Positions 20,958-33,187 of a DNA stretch of 64,000 bases are shown in pieces (position 1 is the first letter of the stretch; the number at the start of each line of letters is the position of its first letter). The DNA comes from Liopterus haemorrhoidalis (taxonomy: Eukaryota; Arthropoda; Insecta; Coleoptera; Dytiscidae). The stretch covers positions 59,440,907-59,504,906 of the forward strand of contig OZ020616.1 of assembly GCA_963971575.1 (NCBI GenBank). The letters are read 5' to 3'. The translations under genes and the position numbers were made by a program. The notes below the pieces were generated by a model that was not told the DNA's origin, made no database searches, and saw only the letters and a program-made list of their open reading frames with translations.

Positions 20958-21625
20958 TTTATTTCTCGTAGTAACGATTAAAATGTTTATATGAAAAATA
21001 TGGGTATCAGAAAAAAATACGCTATCGAATAGCCTTGCAAAGTGCGGATTTCCATGATATTATCCACCGCCAGAAACGAATAAAGCAACTGAAGAAGAAT
21101 AGATAGATCAAGTGACCTCATCAGATACCTTGGTTTAATTAAAACCATATATTTGTGTTTGTGACATATTACATTCGTTATTAGTAAATGGGATTATGGT
21201 GATGATATCCGTGCAGTAAAGTGTGTGAGTGAGTGGATTGTTTTGGTTGATTTGAAGATGGATGTGTGCGGAGGACGGCGGATGCCTCGCAGCTGGATCT
21301 AATAAAATGTCGAAATAATCTGACAGTAACTCTGTCTTTAACTGACAGACGCCACCGCCATAGCCACCGCCACCGCCACCGCCACCGCCGGTATAAACCG
21401 ACAACGATACGAAATAAACTCACACGACCTTCCAACAACACGCTTTAAAATCATTGATTTCATGCAAAATAACCACGGGGATAATAACCAAGTATCGCTG
21501 TACAAAATACACAGAGGAAGTTATTAAGAAAAGTGTCCTGACTACAGTTCCTAACAAGAGAAAGACATTGAGAGAGTAGAGGCTCGTACAGATCAAAATC
21601 AACTGTTCGCGAGCTCATCGTCTAC
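20958..21625. other. Unassigned DNA with a GC-rich hexamer repeat
   Basis: Apart from the CCGCCA repeat at 21351-21390, nothing is recognised. Short frames here owe their length to that repeat. Confidence 0.35.
21351..21390. repeat. (CCGCCA)n microsatellite
   Basis: About six imperfect CCGCCA units, one reading CCATAG. Confidence 0.9.
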
Positions 21626-21681
21626 GTCTACACTAGAGATGGGAATTTCGGCTCAGTTTGCGAGACACAGGTCGGTCGTTA

Positions 21682-22153
21682 AGTGGGAAACAGAATGCAC
21701 CGAGTTCTACGACGCGTTAACGGCGTACGTACGGCGCTATCTGTCAAAAGAAAGTTAAAACCAAGCTGTCGTACGCAAGTGCACAGAATGAACAACGTCC
21801 TCCGGCGTTCGAACGCCGTTGATACTGAATGTTCGTCAACTTCCAACTTTTGACGCCGTTGAACGTTGACGCAGAACACCTAACCTCAGTTTTTACTGAA
21901 TAATAAAGTGTTTGTATGTATAAATAACTTGCATACAACATAAATAACATCACACACAAGTCTTCATCATCCATTATACTTTTAATAAAAGAAAGCGCAC
22001 GTATAAACACAGATATAGGTTGTCAAGTGACACTTGACGGCGTTAAAAATTATTGCATTGTGTGCAGGCGAAAATTCTCAACGGCGCTACGCAACGCTGT
22101 CGCAAATGATGCCGCGCTGACGGCGTAGCGCGCTGTGCATTCTGTTCCAGGCT
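21682..22153. mobile_element. PIF/Harbinger-like MITE nested in the hAT minisatellite
   Basis: Imperfect TIRs AGTGGGAAACAGAATGCAC / GTGCATTCTGTTCCAGGCT are flanked by TTA (21679-21681, 22154-22156), the usual TWA target. With it removed, the sequence reads GGTCGGTCG-TTA-GTTCGTAGG, a normal monomer of the surrounding minisatellite. CGTACG/GGCG motifs are frequent inside. Confidence 0.8.
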
Positions 22154-22450
22154 TTAGTTCGTAGGTAGAACGTCGCTTAGAGCCGGTTCTTGCAATATAT
22201 GAACTGTAAACATGATCCCGAGACACAGGTCGGTCAGTCGTTCATTCGTAGGTAGAACGTCGCTTAGAACCGGCTCTTTCTTAGACCCGGTCAGTTCTCG
22301 GTCGTTCGCTCGTAGGTAGACGTCGCTTAGAGCCGGCGCTTCCTTAGACCCTTCCTTAGACCCCATTTGTCGGTCCTTCGCTCGTAGGTAGAACGTCGCT
22401 CAGACCAGGTCAGTTGTCGGTCGTTCGCTCGTAGGTAAAACGTCGCTTAG
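22154..22450. repeat. ~50-65-bp minisatellite inside a hAT element
   Basis: Five diverged units share GTTCGCTCGTAGGTAGAACG followed by TCGCTTAGAGCCGG, with GGTCGGTC spacers. The first unit (from about 21660) is split by the nested MITE. Confidence 0.85.
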
Positions 22451-22908
22451 TCCCGTTTCTTATCTAACATTTTTGAAACAAACAATTCACTTTATGTAGC
22501 TACTGTATTTTAAACCAGATGTGTTAAGTTTATGGCGATGTTTATTGCCCTTATAAATCGGACATCTGGAATTTGGGCAATATTTTTAATATTTTTATAT
22601 AGTATGGTTGTAAGAAAATACAGACTAAGCCTATTAGTTTCAAATAAACTGCCCTACAAATAGATGACAATAAATAATACACTTTATGATAATACATTAC
22701 AAGCCGAGTACTCGCGAAGTTCAACATGACATCGATCCAGATCCGGATCACTCCGGTCACTGCTCACAATCGCCCGACCAATCGTATCCTTGAAACTTGA
22801 AACTATACAGTGAGCCGTGAGCCGGCTCATTTCAATTTGGTGAACCGTGTCACTTCGGTCAGTGTAGTGAGCCGGTTCGTTCATGAACGACCCATCTCTA
22901 GTCTACGC

Positions 22909-23646
22909 ATATGTTGTGACAAATACAGCGAGTAAAGAATATAGAGGAGGAAGCACAGGCAGTGACCTTGTAGTCCAGCAATTGCAAGCTTACGTCATTC
23001 AGGTCTCACAGATGCGTAGAGCATAACTATTTTAAAAGTACATTAATCAACAACTGAACATAGGCCATTACTTCTTCAACCCTAATCTTGATATAGCAAT
23101 AGCAAATTTCCATCTTTTCTATTAATATCCATCCAACCGTTGGTCTACCTCTATTTCTTTACTCTGTAATATTCATTCAAGAATGAATGTAATATGCTCA
23201 TCAGGTCATCATTGCTTTATAGCAGTAATTTGAACAAAGCTACTGAATGTTTTATTGGACGTGAATTAGGTAATATAATGGATAGATGATTGGAGGAGGA
23301 TTAAACCGCAGCTGTGGTCCAGCAGCAGCAGTGCACAGTGCACAGTGCACATCAGCACCGTGTAACGCTCAATAACACCTAGTTAAATATTGAAAGATTT
23401 ATGAATGGCAGAGATAATGAGTTTTCTCGATGATGATATCGTTATAATTGAAAATGTTTCATTTCCATTTATAATTTCAAATACTCCTCAAATACATCAA
23501 CTGCCAACATCTCTAACAGATGCGCACCCAGATATTTTCTTGGGAGGGGGACTCCGACATCTACACTTTTTCTTAGACGTACCTTATTTTTTTCGTTTCT
23601 GATTTAAAAATTGTTTTAATTTTTTTTGTAAGATGTTTATATGGTT
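22909..23646. other. Unassigned DNA
   Basis: A short GTGCACA repeat lies at 23331-23350. No other feature recognised. Confidence 0.35.
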
Positions 23647-23654
23647 GAAGTCAC

Positions 23655-23895
23655 CAGGCGCGCACCTTGGATTTGTGTGTGTGTGGGGGGGGGGGGGGCT
23701 TAAAGGAAAAAATATGTTCTTGAAAACATTTTAAAAAATTCAAGCGGCTCTTGATATGACCGCAAATGGCTTTTTGTCCCGCTTACATCTTGAAAAGATG
23801 GTAGATGTTCATGCATACAGATGTAAAAACAGTCAAATCCAACAAAAAAATAAATTATTGTTTCTTGCGGGGGGCTCGAGCTGGGTGTGCACCTG
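23655..23895. mobile_element. Short hAT-like MITE with G-rich arm
   Basis: Imperfect TIRs CAGGCGCGCACC / GGTGTGCACCTG. Flanks GAAGTCAC (23647-23654) and AAAGTCGC (23896-23903) match at 6/8. A (GT)n-G14 tract lies next to the left end. A related element is at 58082-58938. Confidence 0.65.
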
Positions 23896-23903
23896 AAAGT
23901 CGC

Positions 23904-24250
23904 TATCGAAGAATATGTTGTCGAATGGAATTAAAAGATACCTATGAACTAATTTAAAAAATAAAATTTTGTGCTCTAGTTTGAGAACCACTGATTTAAT
24001 AAAATATTTTCTTATATAAGCAGATGTCCCCCTTGGTCTCCTATAACTTTGTTAGTTAGTACTTTTTTATATCTCAAATAATAAAGAAAATAATGGCGGT
24101 GTCCTGTATATATTAACTTATTTTTTTAAAAAGTGCAGTTTTTTAAAAAAGCCTGCTCAATGACAAATGAACGAATTAGCAATCAACTTAATTATATTTA
24201 TTTCTCACTCATGTCTACAAGGCATGTGTGAGACAGAAATATATAAATAA
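23904..24250. other. Dispersed repeat segment, also at 58.96-59.06 kb
   Basis: AGCAATCAACT followed by TTATAT and TTTCT, with a nearby GCATGTGTGAGACAGAAATA inverted stretch, is shared with 58980-59060. TTTGAGAACCACTG at 23979-23992 is a lone hAT-type end with no partner seen. Confidence 0.4.
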
Positions 24251-24420
24251 AGGCTACTCCAAACGTTTAGGCGGAACTAACTGGAATTTTTGTAAGTTGT
24301 CATGAGCTCTTCTTTTATGGTTTGAAGCAGGATTTTGCTAAACAAAATTATCAAAAGCCTCACTTAATCTGTAAAAGTAACTAGAATTGAAAATCTAGTT
24401 CCGCCTAAACCAAAGAGACT
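24251..24420. mobile_element. Family C MITE
   Basis: Ends AGGCTACTCCAAACGTTTAG and TAGTTCCGCCTAAACCAAAG are inverted and imperfect, about 170 bp apart. Same family as 11579-11969. Confidence 0.65.
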
Positions 24421-25517
24421 TTAAGTTGTTGATTTGTTTATTAGCTATTGTGCAGGCTTTTTTAAATAGTGTTTGATTTTTGTGTAAATATACAATTGTG
24501 CCGCCATCATTTGCCTTCTGTGTGATATTGTTGAGTGTTTTTGTAGCTTTAATGGTGGATTTAATAAATGTTGAAGCGCGTAAAGCCGACGTTATGACCC
24601 ATGTTTCCCCCCTATTTTCTTGTCATCTCTTCTTCCCTCTTAACATCTAAATTTGCCATTTATGTGAGTCTGAATCGCAGCACATAAGCATCTCCGGGTG
24701 TGCCGGCCTCCTGCTGTTGTCTGCCAGTGGTGGTGGTGTTACTGTGTGCGGAATGGCATTGCTCATTGCTCTCTCTGTGTGTATGTACGGTGTACGGTGT
24801 ACGGTGTACGGTCCCTAACAGCCGTGTCTATTGATTTTCTAAATTAATCTTAGTCTCTTTTCACGCACTCGACACCCTCCTGTACACCTCACAACCCCTC
24901 TCACAGCCTGTGAGACTCGTCAGCAGGGGATAAAGTCAAGCAAATGTACAGACCACAAATATTACGAGGATGTTCTTTAAGAAAAAATCACTGGAGCTTT
25001 ATAAATATAGTCTTTTAGATCCTAATATTTTATATTCCTTTGGGTTAGCGCTGAAATTTGTTCATTATTTACATAGGGTTTCCCATTGCTTCTCAAATTT
25101 TTTCTTGTGAAATTAATAACCAGTTTCCGTTAATTAATATTTTCCGTCCATCTGATAAGTAGTTTACCTCTACTCCAATGAAGTAGTATAACATAGAGGC
25201 CCAATGAACGTGGACGAGTTGTTATGAAGCCAACACCTCCTTAGGCGGGGAAACGGGGGTTGCCCCGAGGAGTTGTACAGTTTGCATACATCAATGTTTT
25301 GCCGATAAGAATTGAAAGTAAAAAACATTTTTTTAATACTGTAAACTGCAAATTTTAATTAAATAAATTTCATAAATAATATTAAATTAACCTGACTTTA
25401 TTAGTATATATTTAAGATGATTAGTAAGTTTCTAAATTACATACATTTAAAATAATTTGATCGAAAAATACAATACAGAAGTTTTTAATTTTTTTTAGAG
25501 ACGTGTCATACAAAAAA
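24421..25517. other. Unassigned DNA with a short 7-bp tandem repeat
   Basis: (TACGGTG)x4 at 24785-24812. The GC content is somewhat higher at 24660-24920. No convincing reading frame. Confidence 0.35.
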
Positions 25518-26132
25518 AATCAGCTGTGGCCACCACAGGTCCGACCGCCATCACAAAGTACTTGTATAAAATGCATTCTAACAGCAGAGTAGAAATAACT
25601 TGGCCTAATATATTCTAACAGAGATATTATTTATCATGACCATGGAAACGTTACATATAGATATAAAAAAACAGTTACTTGGAAAAAATTTCAAAATTTT
25701 TTCGTTTCATCAAAAAAATATCTCAAATAAAAGTTGTTAGTTATTGCTTTTATAGCAACTTTTGTTAAATAAATTATTTTCTGTTATGAAATATTCGCAA
25801 AAATCTTAAAATCGACACGAGTAAACTCCCATTTTTAGTCAACCGATTTTTACCAAAAGTTGATCAACTCGTGCCATTAATGTCAAAAGCTTGAATATGA
25901 AGTTTCATAAAAATCCGTTTAACCGAATTTGCTCTACACGTGTAATGACGCGATGGACGGACAGACAGACTGACGGACAGACAGACAGACGAACAGACAG
26001 ACCGACAGACATAATGCTAAATATAGTCAAAACGTTATGTAGGGACCTCAATTCGTGGAGATCCATCGAAATCTCGAAATGTCAAAATCGGTATGATCAC
26101 AATACCTCCCTTATATATGTTGGCGGTCGGTA
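25518..26132 (-). mobile_element. Family B Helentron-like element, complete
   Basis: Minus-strand copy. The 5' start ACCGACCGCCAACATATATA is at 26131 beside TAAAAATG, and the GTCY array is at about 25955-26008. The 3' end has GGCGGTCGG, the CTGTGGTGGCCACAG stem-loop and CTGATTTTTTTT at 25518. About 615 bp. The inverted subterminal ACCGACCGCC motif is perfect at both ends. Confidence 0.88.
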
Positions 26133-27002
26133 AAAATGGCTTTATAAACATTTGTATATACGTACTTGTTGATAAAATAGTAAAAGAGGTTTACAAAATA
26201 TTCTAAAATATATTTATTTCTATAATTTGACTTTCACAGCTATGTAACAATAACATTAAGTACCCTCTACCTACGTTTCAAATTTGACCACCGCGGCGCT
26301 ATGATCTTAAATTTATTTCCCTGTAGAAAACGTAATAACTGGCATGAAAAATTTGCTTCGTTGTCTAATAATGAAGAAATCTGTGTGTTCCATGTTCATA
26401 TAGAAAAACATAGGTGCCTTTATTGACACAAAGAACAGCCGTACCTTGTGTTTACGAAATATTTGGAACTAATAATATTTGTGTGATTTGATGTGGTTTG
26501 AAAATCGTATTGTTGAATAAGTTGCCCGAGGGGGATATGACCTTCTCTCGAGTGTCACGAATAATGAAGTTGCCTCGTCAGGAGCTTACGAGAGCTTTTC
26601 AGGTCAACCCTCCCTCGCGCTCTTATGTCTTATTACATCTAAAAAATATAGAGGTCGTCGTTCGAGCTTTTTTTTAAATTTCACAGTTCAAGCACCGGGC
26701 TCTTTCTCTATTACTCTGAATGTCGATATATTGTGAATCAATATCGATTGTTAACTGGTTCTTGGTAACGATATTAGAATGTGAGAGAACGACATTGAAA
26801 AACATATCCTGCGATATCAATAAAAAGGATATTGTTATTGAAACAAACATGGAAATATTCTTGAAAAACAAAGAATGGAAATATCAATGTAAACACTTCG
26901 AATGTAAGGCATTAGGTACTGATCTTGTAATAAATTTTGTAGTAATAAAAGAACTTCAAAATTGTGTTTATCTCTTCCATGTCAGGGTTTATGGCATAAA
27001 AT
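26133..27002. other. Unassigned DNA with a 105-codon open frame
   Basis: The frame at 26720-27037 (plus) has no recognisable motif and ends inside the mariner fragment. The composition is AT-driven. Confidence 0.3.
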
Positions 27003-27245
27003 ACGAGGGCCGTAAAAAGTTACACTATTTTTTTTAATCCGTGTGGTTGGCGGGAAAGGTCTGGGAGTCTCAGGGAATTTGCGTCTGAGTATAGTGGCAA
27101 CACTGTAAAATTTGTGCGTGCGTCGATCGATCTGGCAGTCAGGCTCCAGCCACTATGGAGATTACACTTGCTCCTACCGCCGATTGCGAAGTTCGTGTTA
27201 TTCGTTTTTTGACGGCAACAAATAAAAATGCTACACGACTTTTTA
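27003..27245 (+). pseudogene. 5' fragment of a second mariner-like transposon
   Basis: Begins CGAGGGCCGTAAAAAGTTAC after TA, similar to mariner termini of the ACGAGGGC...AAAAAGT type. After ~150 bp of leader, the ATG at 27155 opens MEITLAPTADCEVRVIRFLT and continues NKNAT. This is the start of the helix-turn-helix domain of a mariner transposase group whose N-terminus reads ADCEVR.VIRFL. It lacks one residue relative to that pattern and breaks off after ~27 residues. This lineage differs from the ones at 4.9, 42.6 and 52.6 kb. Confidence 0.6.
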
Positions 27246-27384
27246 TAACTTTTCATATTTTTATGATATTTTTTCTATGTACTCGTATCCATTTAACACA
27301 TGATTTTGGTTTTTATGATTATGGAAATTATGAACTCGTATCATGAAATGGTCAACGTAGTATAATACTTTATTAACTTTTTCA

Positions 27385-27466
27385 ATAATAATTTCTGTTA
27401 GAGAATATTTTGTTAAAGTACTCTTTGGTGACGGTTGGTTATGTGGTGTCCACAGTTGTTTTTTAT
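27385..27466 (+). mobile_element. Degraded family B 3' end
   Basis: TTCTGTTAGAGAATATT...GTACTCTTTGGTGACGGTTGG...GTGGTGTCCACAG aligns with the family B 3' terminus and its stem-loop, with many substitutions. Confidence 0.55.
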
Positions 27467-27468
27467 TC

Positions 27469-28010
<542 letters not shown>

Positions 28011-28301
28011 TGTATAGAGATACGAAAATGATATGTGCCGGTTAATAGAGAATTATTGCAACCTCTGTTCTACTGATCTTTTAATAAAGTTTTCCTTTAT
28101 TTGACATGTGCGCATGCGCAGTTGATATATCCTTAATTTCTTTCTTTTATTAAAATACAGGCAACCTATATTTAATTTAAATAACGGCAAAGCATTTTTT
28201 ATTTAAAGCGCCTTAATTTTGACAGGTCTTCTGTCAATGTAACCTCAAAATTAACAATGGAGTAAATTCGAACAAAAAATTGGTGACTTTTCTCGTGAGT
28301 A

Positions 28302-28532
28302 ATGACGCAAGCTAAAGATAAAAAACGTTTACGATTTAAATACGAGGACGATGTTATTCTTCTCCGAGAAATTGTGTCACGAAACCCTTTTGCGAATGGT
28401 TGCGTATGCGAGTATGCCGTATGGGAAAAAAATAGTCTGTTGCAGTTAACTCATATAAGAGTTGCAGTTAACTTCTATATTCATTACGATTTCGATCTAC
28501 CAATTTGGCATATTTGTCAAAATAAAGTATGA
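28302..28532 (+). pseudogene. Myb/SANT-like domain fragment
   Basis: ATG at 28302 opens TQAKDKKRLRFKYEDDVILL and continues REIVSRNPFANG. A basic stretch followed by an acidic/hydrophobic helix (Y-E-D-D-x-x-L-L-R-E-x-x-x-x-N-P-F) resembles the first helix of Myb/SANT-like domains in uncharacterised insect proteins, some linked to transposons. After about residue 35 the resemblance stops, and the frame ends at 76 residues with no further helices. It is probably a truncated exon or gene fossil. Function not inferred. Confidence 0.4.
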
Positions 28533-29372
28533 AGCAAGAGCACCGTTGCAATAACACTCTTTAAAACATCATGAAAAATTTTAATACAGGATACTTTATT
28601 AGAGGTTTCTTTTAATAAAGTCAGCTTTTTTTCACTTTGCAATATCTCTCTATTTTCATGGTCAGGTTTCTTACAAATCTCTTTTGTACTTTTATTTTTT
28701 TTTTACTACTATTTATTTGTTTTTTGTGGGACATTGTTTTTGGGCTCCAGATTGTATTTGCATACTCTATGCGTACTTTATGCCATTAGTCGTTTTAATT
28801 TGTTGTTTTTCTTTCAATTCTCGTTGTGTATTTGTTGTGAACTGATGCAATTTTATTGATATTATTCAGTATACCTCATTAAAATATTTCAATGTTATTC
28901 TTTTGCAAATAACGAACTCCATTTGTGTTATCGTCAAACCTTTTCAGAATTTCCCGTTGATCTCCTTTCCTATGAAGAGGTTCTATTATTTGCGCCCTAT
29001 TCAGAGTTGCTCTTTTATATATTAAATACAAATTATCGTGCGCCGTGCTCGGAAGGCGTGTGGATCCCTTTGAAAAGGGAAGTTCAGCTTTTCCTTGTTC
29101 GCCCGCGAGATATTTACAAGTAAAAGGCTCGATTCTGACACGACTTCGAATAACGTTATTGGTGAAAGAATGTTGGCTTGGAACGTGTCAACACAATGGT
29201 GAAAATAACACGGAATTAAACGCCCCCCCCAATAAGTTCAAACTTTATTGCAGTATTTAGTACAATAAATTAATTTGGCCATCAGTTAGCGTATTCGAGC
29301 GTGTGATTTCTCAATTGTGTACACTGTTTAAAATGTGTAGACTGTGCGCAATAAACGAACTAACCTATTATT
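28533..29372. other. Unassigned DNA
   Basis: A C8 run at 29223-29230. Two overlapping plus frames (28923-29123, 29045-29260) lack motifs. Confidence 0.3.
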
Positions 29373-30283
29373 ACCGACCGCCAACATATATAAGGGAGGT
29401 ATTGTGATCATACCGATTTTGACATTTCGAGATTTCAATTAATCTCCACGAATTGAGGTCCCTACAATAACGTTTTGACTATTTTTAGCATGATATCTGT
29501 CGGTCTATATGTCTGTCTGTCTGTCGGTTTGTCTGTCTGTCGGTTTGTCTGTCTGTCGGTCTGTCTGTCTGTCGGTTTGTCTGTCTGTCGGTCTGTCTGT
29601 CGGTCTGTCTGTCTGTCCGTCCATCCGCCTGTCTGTGTACAAGTGCAGAGCAAATTCGGCTAAAATGATTTTTATGAAACTTTTCATGAATATTTAAGCT
29701 TTTGACATCAATGGCACCATTTGATCAACTTTTGGTAAAAATCAGTTGACTATAGTCGACAGAAAGAGCGATATTAATAAAATTTATTATTTGTAAAAAG
29801 TTATTGTTTTTTCACACAGTAGCGGCACACAAAATATGAATAGTTCGAAACGAAATATTGTTAAGAAACAACCGAGTGTGCTGCACATCTTATATGGGAA
29901 TACGAAATAGGGTTAAACACAATAGATCATAAAAATTTTACCCTAAAATTTTGATGAAAAATATGGTGACAGGCATGCGTTTAATGATATGATAAATAGT
30001 AATATAGAAATACACAAAACCAATTTAAACGTGTTTAAAATGTGCACGCCACTGGTAACTGCCTGACAAAAAGATTTATTACTATCGCTCTTTCTGAGAT
30101 AAGCTATAGAAATGGAAGTTTACCCGTGTCGATTTTAAGATTTTTGCGAATATTTAGCAAGAAAAAATTATTTAACAAAAGTTGTTATAAAAGCAATAAC
30201 TAACAACTTTTATTTGAGATATTTTTTGATAAAACGATAAATTTTTGAAAAATTTTTCGAATTTTTTTCAATGTATCATCTCA
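29373..30283 (+). mobile_element. Family B Helentron-like element with long GTCY array
   Basis: Starts ACCGACCGCCAACATATATA. A GTCY/GTCG array runs 29506-29632. Interrupted by a 348-bp element at 29756-30103 and truncated after AACGATAAATTTTTGAAAAA, so the 3' end is missing. Confidence 0.82.
29756..30103. mobile_element. MITE nested in family B
   Basis: Imperfect inverted ends contain AGAAAGAGCGATA / TATCGCTCTTTCT. CTATAG flanks both sides (29750-29755, 30104-30109) and replaces the CTAG of the family B consensus. Superfamily undetermined. Confidence 0.65.
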
Positions 30284-30702
30284 TAGTTGAAGTTTTATAA
30301 AATAATGACTTTCAGAGCAGTGTGGGAAGTATGTTAGTTAGATCTTAGGGGGTTTAAAAGCTTGGAATTGCTCTTGATGTTGGATATAAAATGTAAAGTA
30401 ATAAAATAAGCGAAACTAAAAGTCCGGAGACCGGAGTATATTGTAAGAATAAATGTGTTTTAGAAGAAGGTCGGAGCGAGTCAAGACCACTTACACTCTA
30501 TAACCTATGAATTAAATATAAGTATACGACTTTTAAAAATATTTCTTCTGGAAAATGGAGATAAATCTTTCAATATTGTGGAATAAGCTCGGATTTTAAT
30601 GGCTTGTTACTTTATAACAACAAAAAAAGCACATAAATTTTGCACGAACTTTTATATTAGCATTCAATTTAAATATAAATTCATTTAAGCCTAATAAATA
30701 AA
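30284..30702. other. Unassigned DNA
   Basis: Nothing recognised. Confidence 0.35.
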
Positions 30703-30838
30703 AATCAGCTGTGGCCACCACAGGACCGACCGCCATCATAAAGTACTTGCATAAAATACATTCTAGCGTAGAAATAACTTCGCCTAATATTTTCTAACAG
30801 AGGTATTATTTATCATGACCATGGAAACGTTACATATA
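30703..30838 (-). mobile_element. Family B 3'-end fragment
   Basis: ATCAGCTGTGGCCACCACAG...CATGACCATGGAAACGTTAC, cut at 30838 where a CAGTGTTGGC motif begins. Confidence 0.8.
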
Positions 30839-30839
30839 A

Positions 30840-31028
30840 GCAGTGTTGGCATCCTACCGGTTCGGACCGGTTCGCGCGAACCGTTTCTTAAAATTATTGA
30901 AACCTTAGGGAACCGGTTGTTTGACTGTGGTTTTTTGAGTTTCTATTTTGTTAATTATACAATTATACCAAAATATTGTATCAAAATAAAACAAATTATA
31001 TCAATTATACTAAATTTTATTTATTTTT
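30840..31028. other. Possible hAT left end
   Basis: CAGTGTTGGCATCCTACCGG resembles a hAT terminus, followed by the inverted ACCGGTTCGGACCGGT/GAACCGG motifs. No right end was found before the family A copy. Confidence 0.35.
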
Positions 31029-31075
31029 AGGGTTTTGTAGGTATGACCAAAAAACCCTTATACCGTCATTTTGTC

Positions 31076-31137
<62 letters not shown>

Positions 31138-32101
31138 TCGGTCAAAATTGTAGCCAAACGGCTAAACCTAGAGAGTTGAAATTTGGCATGCTTATACAAC
31201 TCGTTGACCCGCACATAGGAAAAATACTAAAACATCTAAAAAACATATCCCTCTAAAAATATAAACAAATATGTGCTCATCGAAAAAAAAAATATTTTTT
31301 TTAAATTCTGAGTAGGGTATCAAATGAAAGCCCTTAGTACGTGGATTAACGATCAAAATTTTATTTTTGCAAAATAAATTATTTTGATGCGATTTTTGCC
31401 AAAATTGTGCAAAAAAAATTTTGTCCCACACCCTGTAGCCCAGATGGCTTAAACTAAAAATCTGAAAAAATTCTAAGTAATGTACATTGGTGTGAACCGG
31501 AATAGTACAACAGGAATTTTTGATCAGATTATGTTTTCGGAAAATAACGCATTTTTTGTGTTTTTAACTAAAATATGTTAACTATTTAATACGTTGTGTA
31601 ACATATCACAACAATAACTCTCGTGGCGTGGTTGGATTCGTCGTGCGCTTTATAATATAAGTTAACTTGCAAACTAGGGTTCGAATCCTGTTGATTTTTT
31701 TTTTTTTTTGCATTTTTATTTTGTTTAAATTATTTTGTTAAAATTCTAGTTATATTTGGTAAATAGTGCATTTAATTTTTAAAAGCGTAAATTTAATAAC
31801 CAGTGGAAAGTGTTGAAATTATAATTTAATTGTATGTTTGACGAAATCAAAGGGCGGGACTTATGATGTAAGCAACCAATGGAAGCCATAGGTGCAATTT
31901 TCAAAATCTTAATGAACTTTGCTATATAAAAAAAATACTGCATATATTTAGAAACTCAAATAATGGTATTAGGCATTCGAATTAAAATTCATAAAAAAAT
32001 ATTTTGACATAAAATTTGTTTTGGCATCCTAAATAATCGTCACACAGTTAATAAATACCTGCGAAACCCTGAAATGTGTGAAAATTCACACTTCACATCA
32101 A
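31029..32101 (+). mobile_element. Family A Helentron-like element, full length, longest GTCT array
   Basis: Starts AGGGTTTTGTAGGTATGACC after TTTTT. (GTCT)15 at 31075-31137. Ends with ACCTGCGAAACCCTGAAATG, the stem-loop GTGTGAAAATTCACAC and TTCACATCA. Very similar throughout to the copy at 37539-38534, including the same tRNA-like block. Confidence 0.9.
31620..31692 (+). repeat. tRNA-like block in family A
   Basis: GTGGCGTGGTTGGATTCGTC (box A-like) and AGGGTTCGAATCCTG (perfect box B). Shared with 37954-38030. Confidence 0.5.
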
Positions 32102-33022
32102 TTTTTTTCTCTTTATTTTATGAAATGTAATTTTTATTTTATAGGTTATTAATAATACGCTCTTAAAATGTTTTCCTTATATTTAATAAATGGAAGTAAG
32201 TGATTTGTTTTCACTCTTAAATATACAGAATAGGTTCCTAGATATCACATGACTTTATGGAACCGCTTCCTGAAAATTTAGAATGCCATCATTGCATATA
32301 AGTATGAAAAAATAGATCTTAGTTAGACCGGAGACTTATTGAGCGACGTGATATGTTATAATTTGTACCAAATTTGTTAACAAATCTATAAATAGCTATT
32401 GCGCTAATAGCCGTGGATGCAAGATTAAAGAAAAGCCGTCTAGTAGAAAGTTGTGTGTTCATTTGTAAATACTTTTCTATCTGCAAAAGTTTATTTTTTC
32501 GCATCCTAAAAATAAGTTCGCAAACGTTGAATCTCAATTCTTATATTGCTTCTTACCTTTTTGTGAAAATTTCTGTATAAATTGAAGTATTTTTAGTTGA
32601 GCAGGCAATAAGTAAAGTGGCTCCTTTTATCGGGTGTTGGAATTGTCGACGCATATCCGCGTAAGTTTTAATTGAGGCGCCGGGACGTCAATATTTGACA
32701 CGCGAGACTGTTAAATGAGCCCCATCCGTCATCGTCTGTGGGCAAACATGCCCCGAGCCCCCCAGGGGGGTGGGCGGGGGCGGGCGGTGCTAGATCACGT
32801 GCTGCCATCTCTGACATTTCAAGTGCTTTGTGTCTGAAGGAGATCTGTTACTTTTTATGTAAGGGTTTCTTTAATTGGGTCTCAACTGCGCACTCAACAA
32901 ACATACAGGTTAAGAAAAAGTGGATTTCCTCACAAATCGGGTCACTGTACATGTGTGGGTGGTGGATATCTACGGTATTAGCACTCCTGTTCATTTGTCT
33001 TTACAAGTATCTTGTACGCTTT
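32102..33022. other. Unassigned DNA with a G/C-rich patch
   Basis: 32735-32805 is rich in C and G runs (CCCCCAGGGGGGTGGG). No recognisable gene. Confidence 0.35.
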
Positions 33023-33187
33023 CATTTTTTCCAAGTATCTATTTTTTCATACTTATATGTAACGTTTCCATGGTCATGATAAATGATATCTCTGTTAGAA
33101 AATATTAGGCCAAGTTGTTTCTATTCTGCTGCTAGAATATATTTTATACAAGTAATGGCGGTCGGTCCTGTGATGGTCACAGCTGAT
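33023..33187 (+). mobile_element. Family B 3' end
   Basis: TTTTTTCCAAGTATCTATTT through GGCGGTCGGTCCTGTGATGGTCACAGCTGA. The stem-loop keeps pairing through a compensatory change (TGTGATGGTCACA). Confidence 0.8.

Larger units (their letters stand above)
21634..22900. mobile_element. Non-autonomous hAT element containing a minisatellite
   Basis: TIRs TAGAGATGGG / CCCATCTCTA, with 8-bp flanks GTCTACAC (21626-21633) and GTCTACGC (22901-22908), 7/8 identical. It carries a minisatellite (22154-22450) that was split by a Harbinger-like MITE (21682-22153). The right part has GTGAGCCGGCTCA/TGAGCCGGTTC inverted motifs. The termini resemble those of the 11391-12499 hAT. Confidence 0.87.

Noticed and set aside
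21135..21441. Gly-rich and Arg/His-rich frames
   Set aside because: They are produced by the (CCGCCA)n repeat in different frames.
26720..27037. 105-codon open frame
   Set aside because: No motif, AT-driven composition, and it runs into a mariner terminus.
31192..31431. A 79-codon frame starting MWDKIFFAQFWQKSHQN, seen also at 5838-6077 and 38217-38456
   Set aside because: It recurs only because family A copies are similar. It lies antisense in a non-coding element, has indels in other copies (13658-13963, 15240-15400), and shows no domain.
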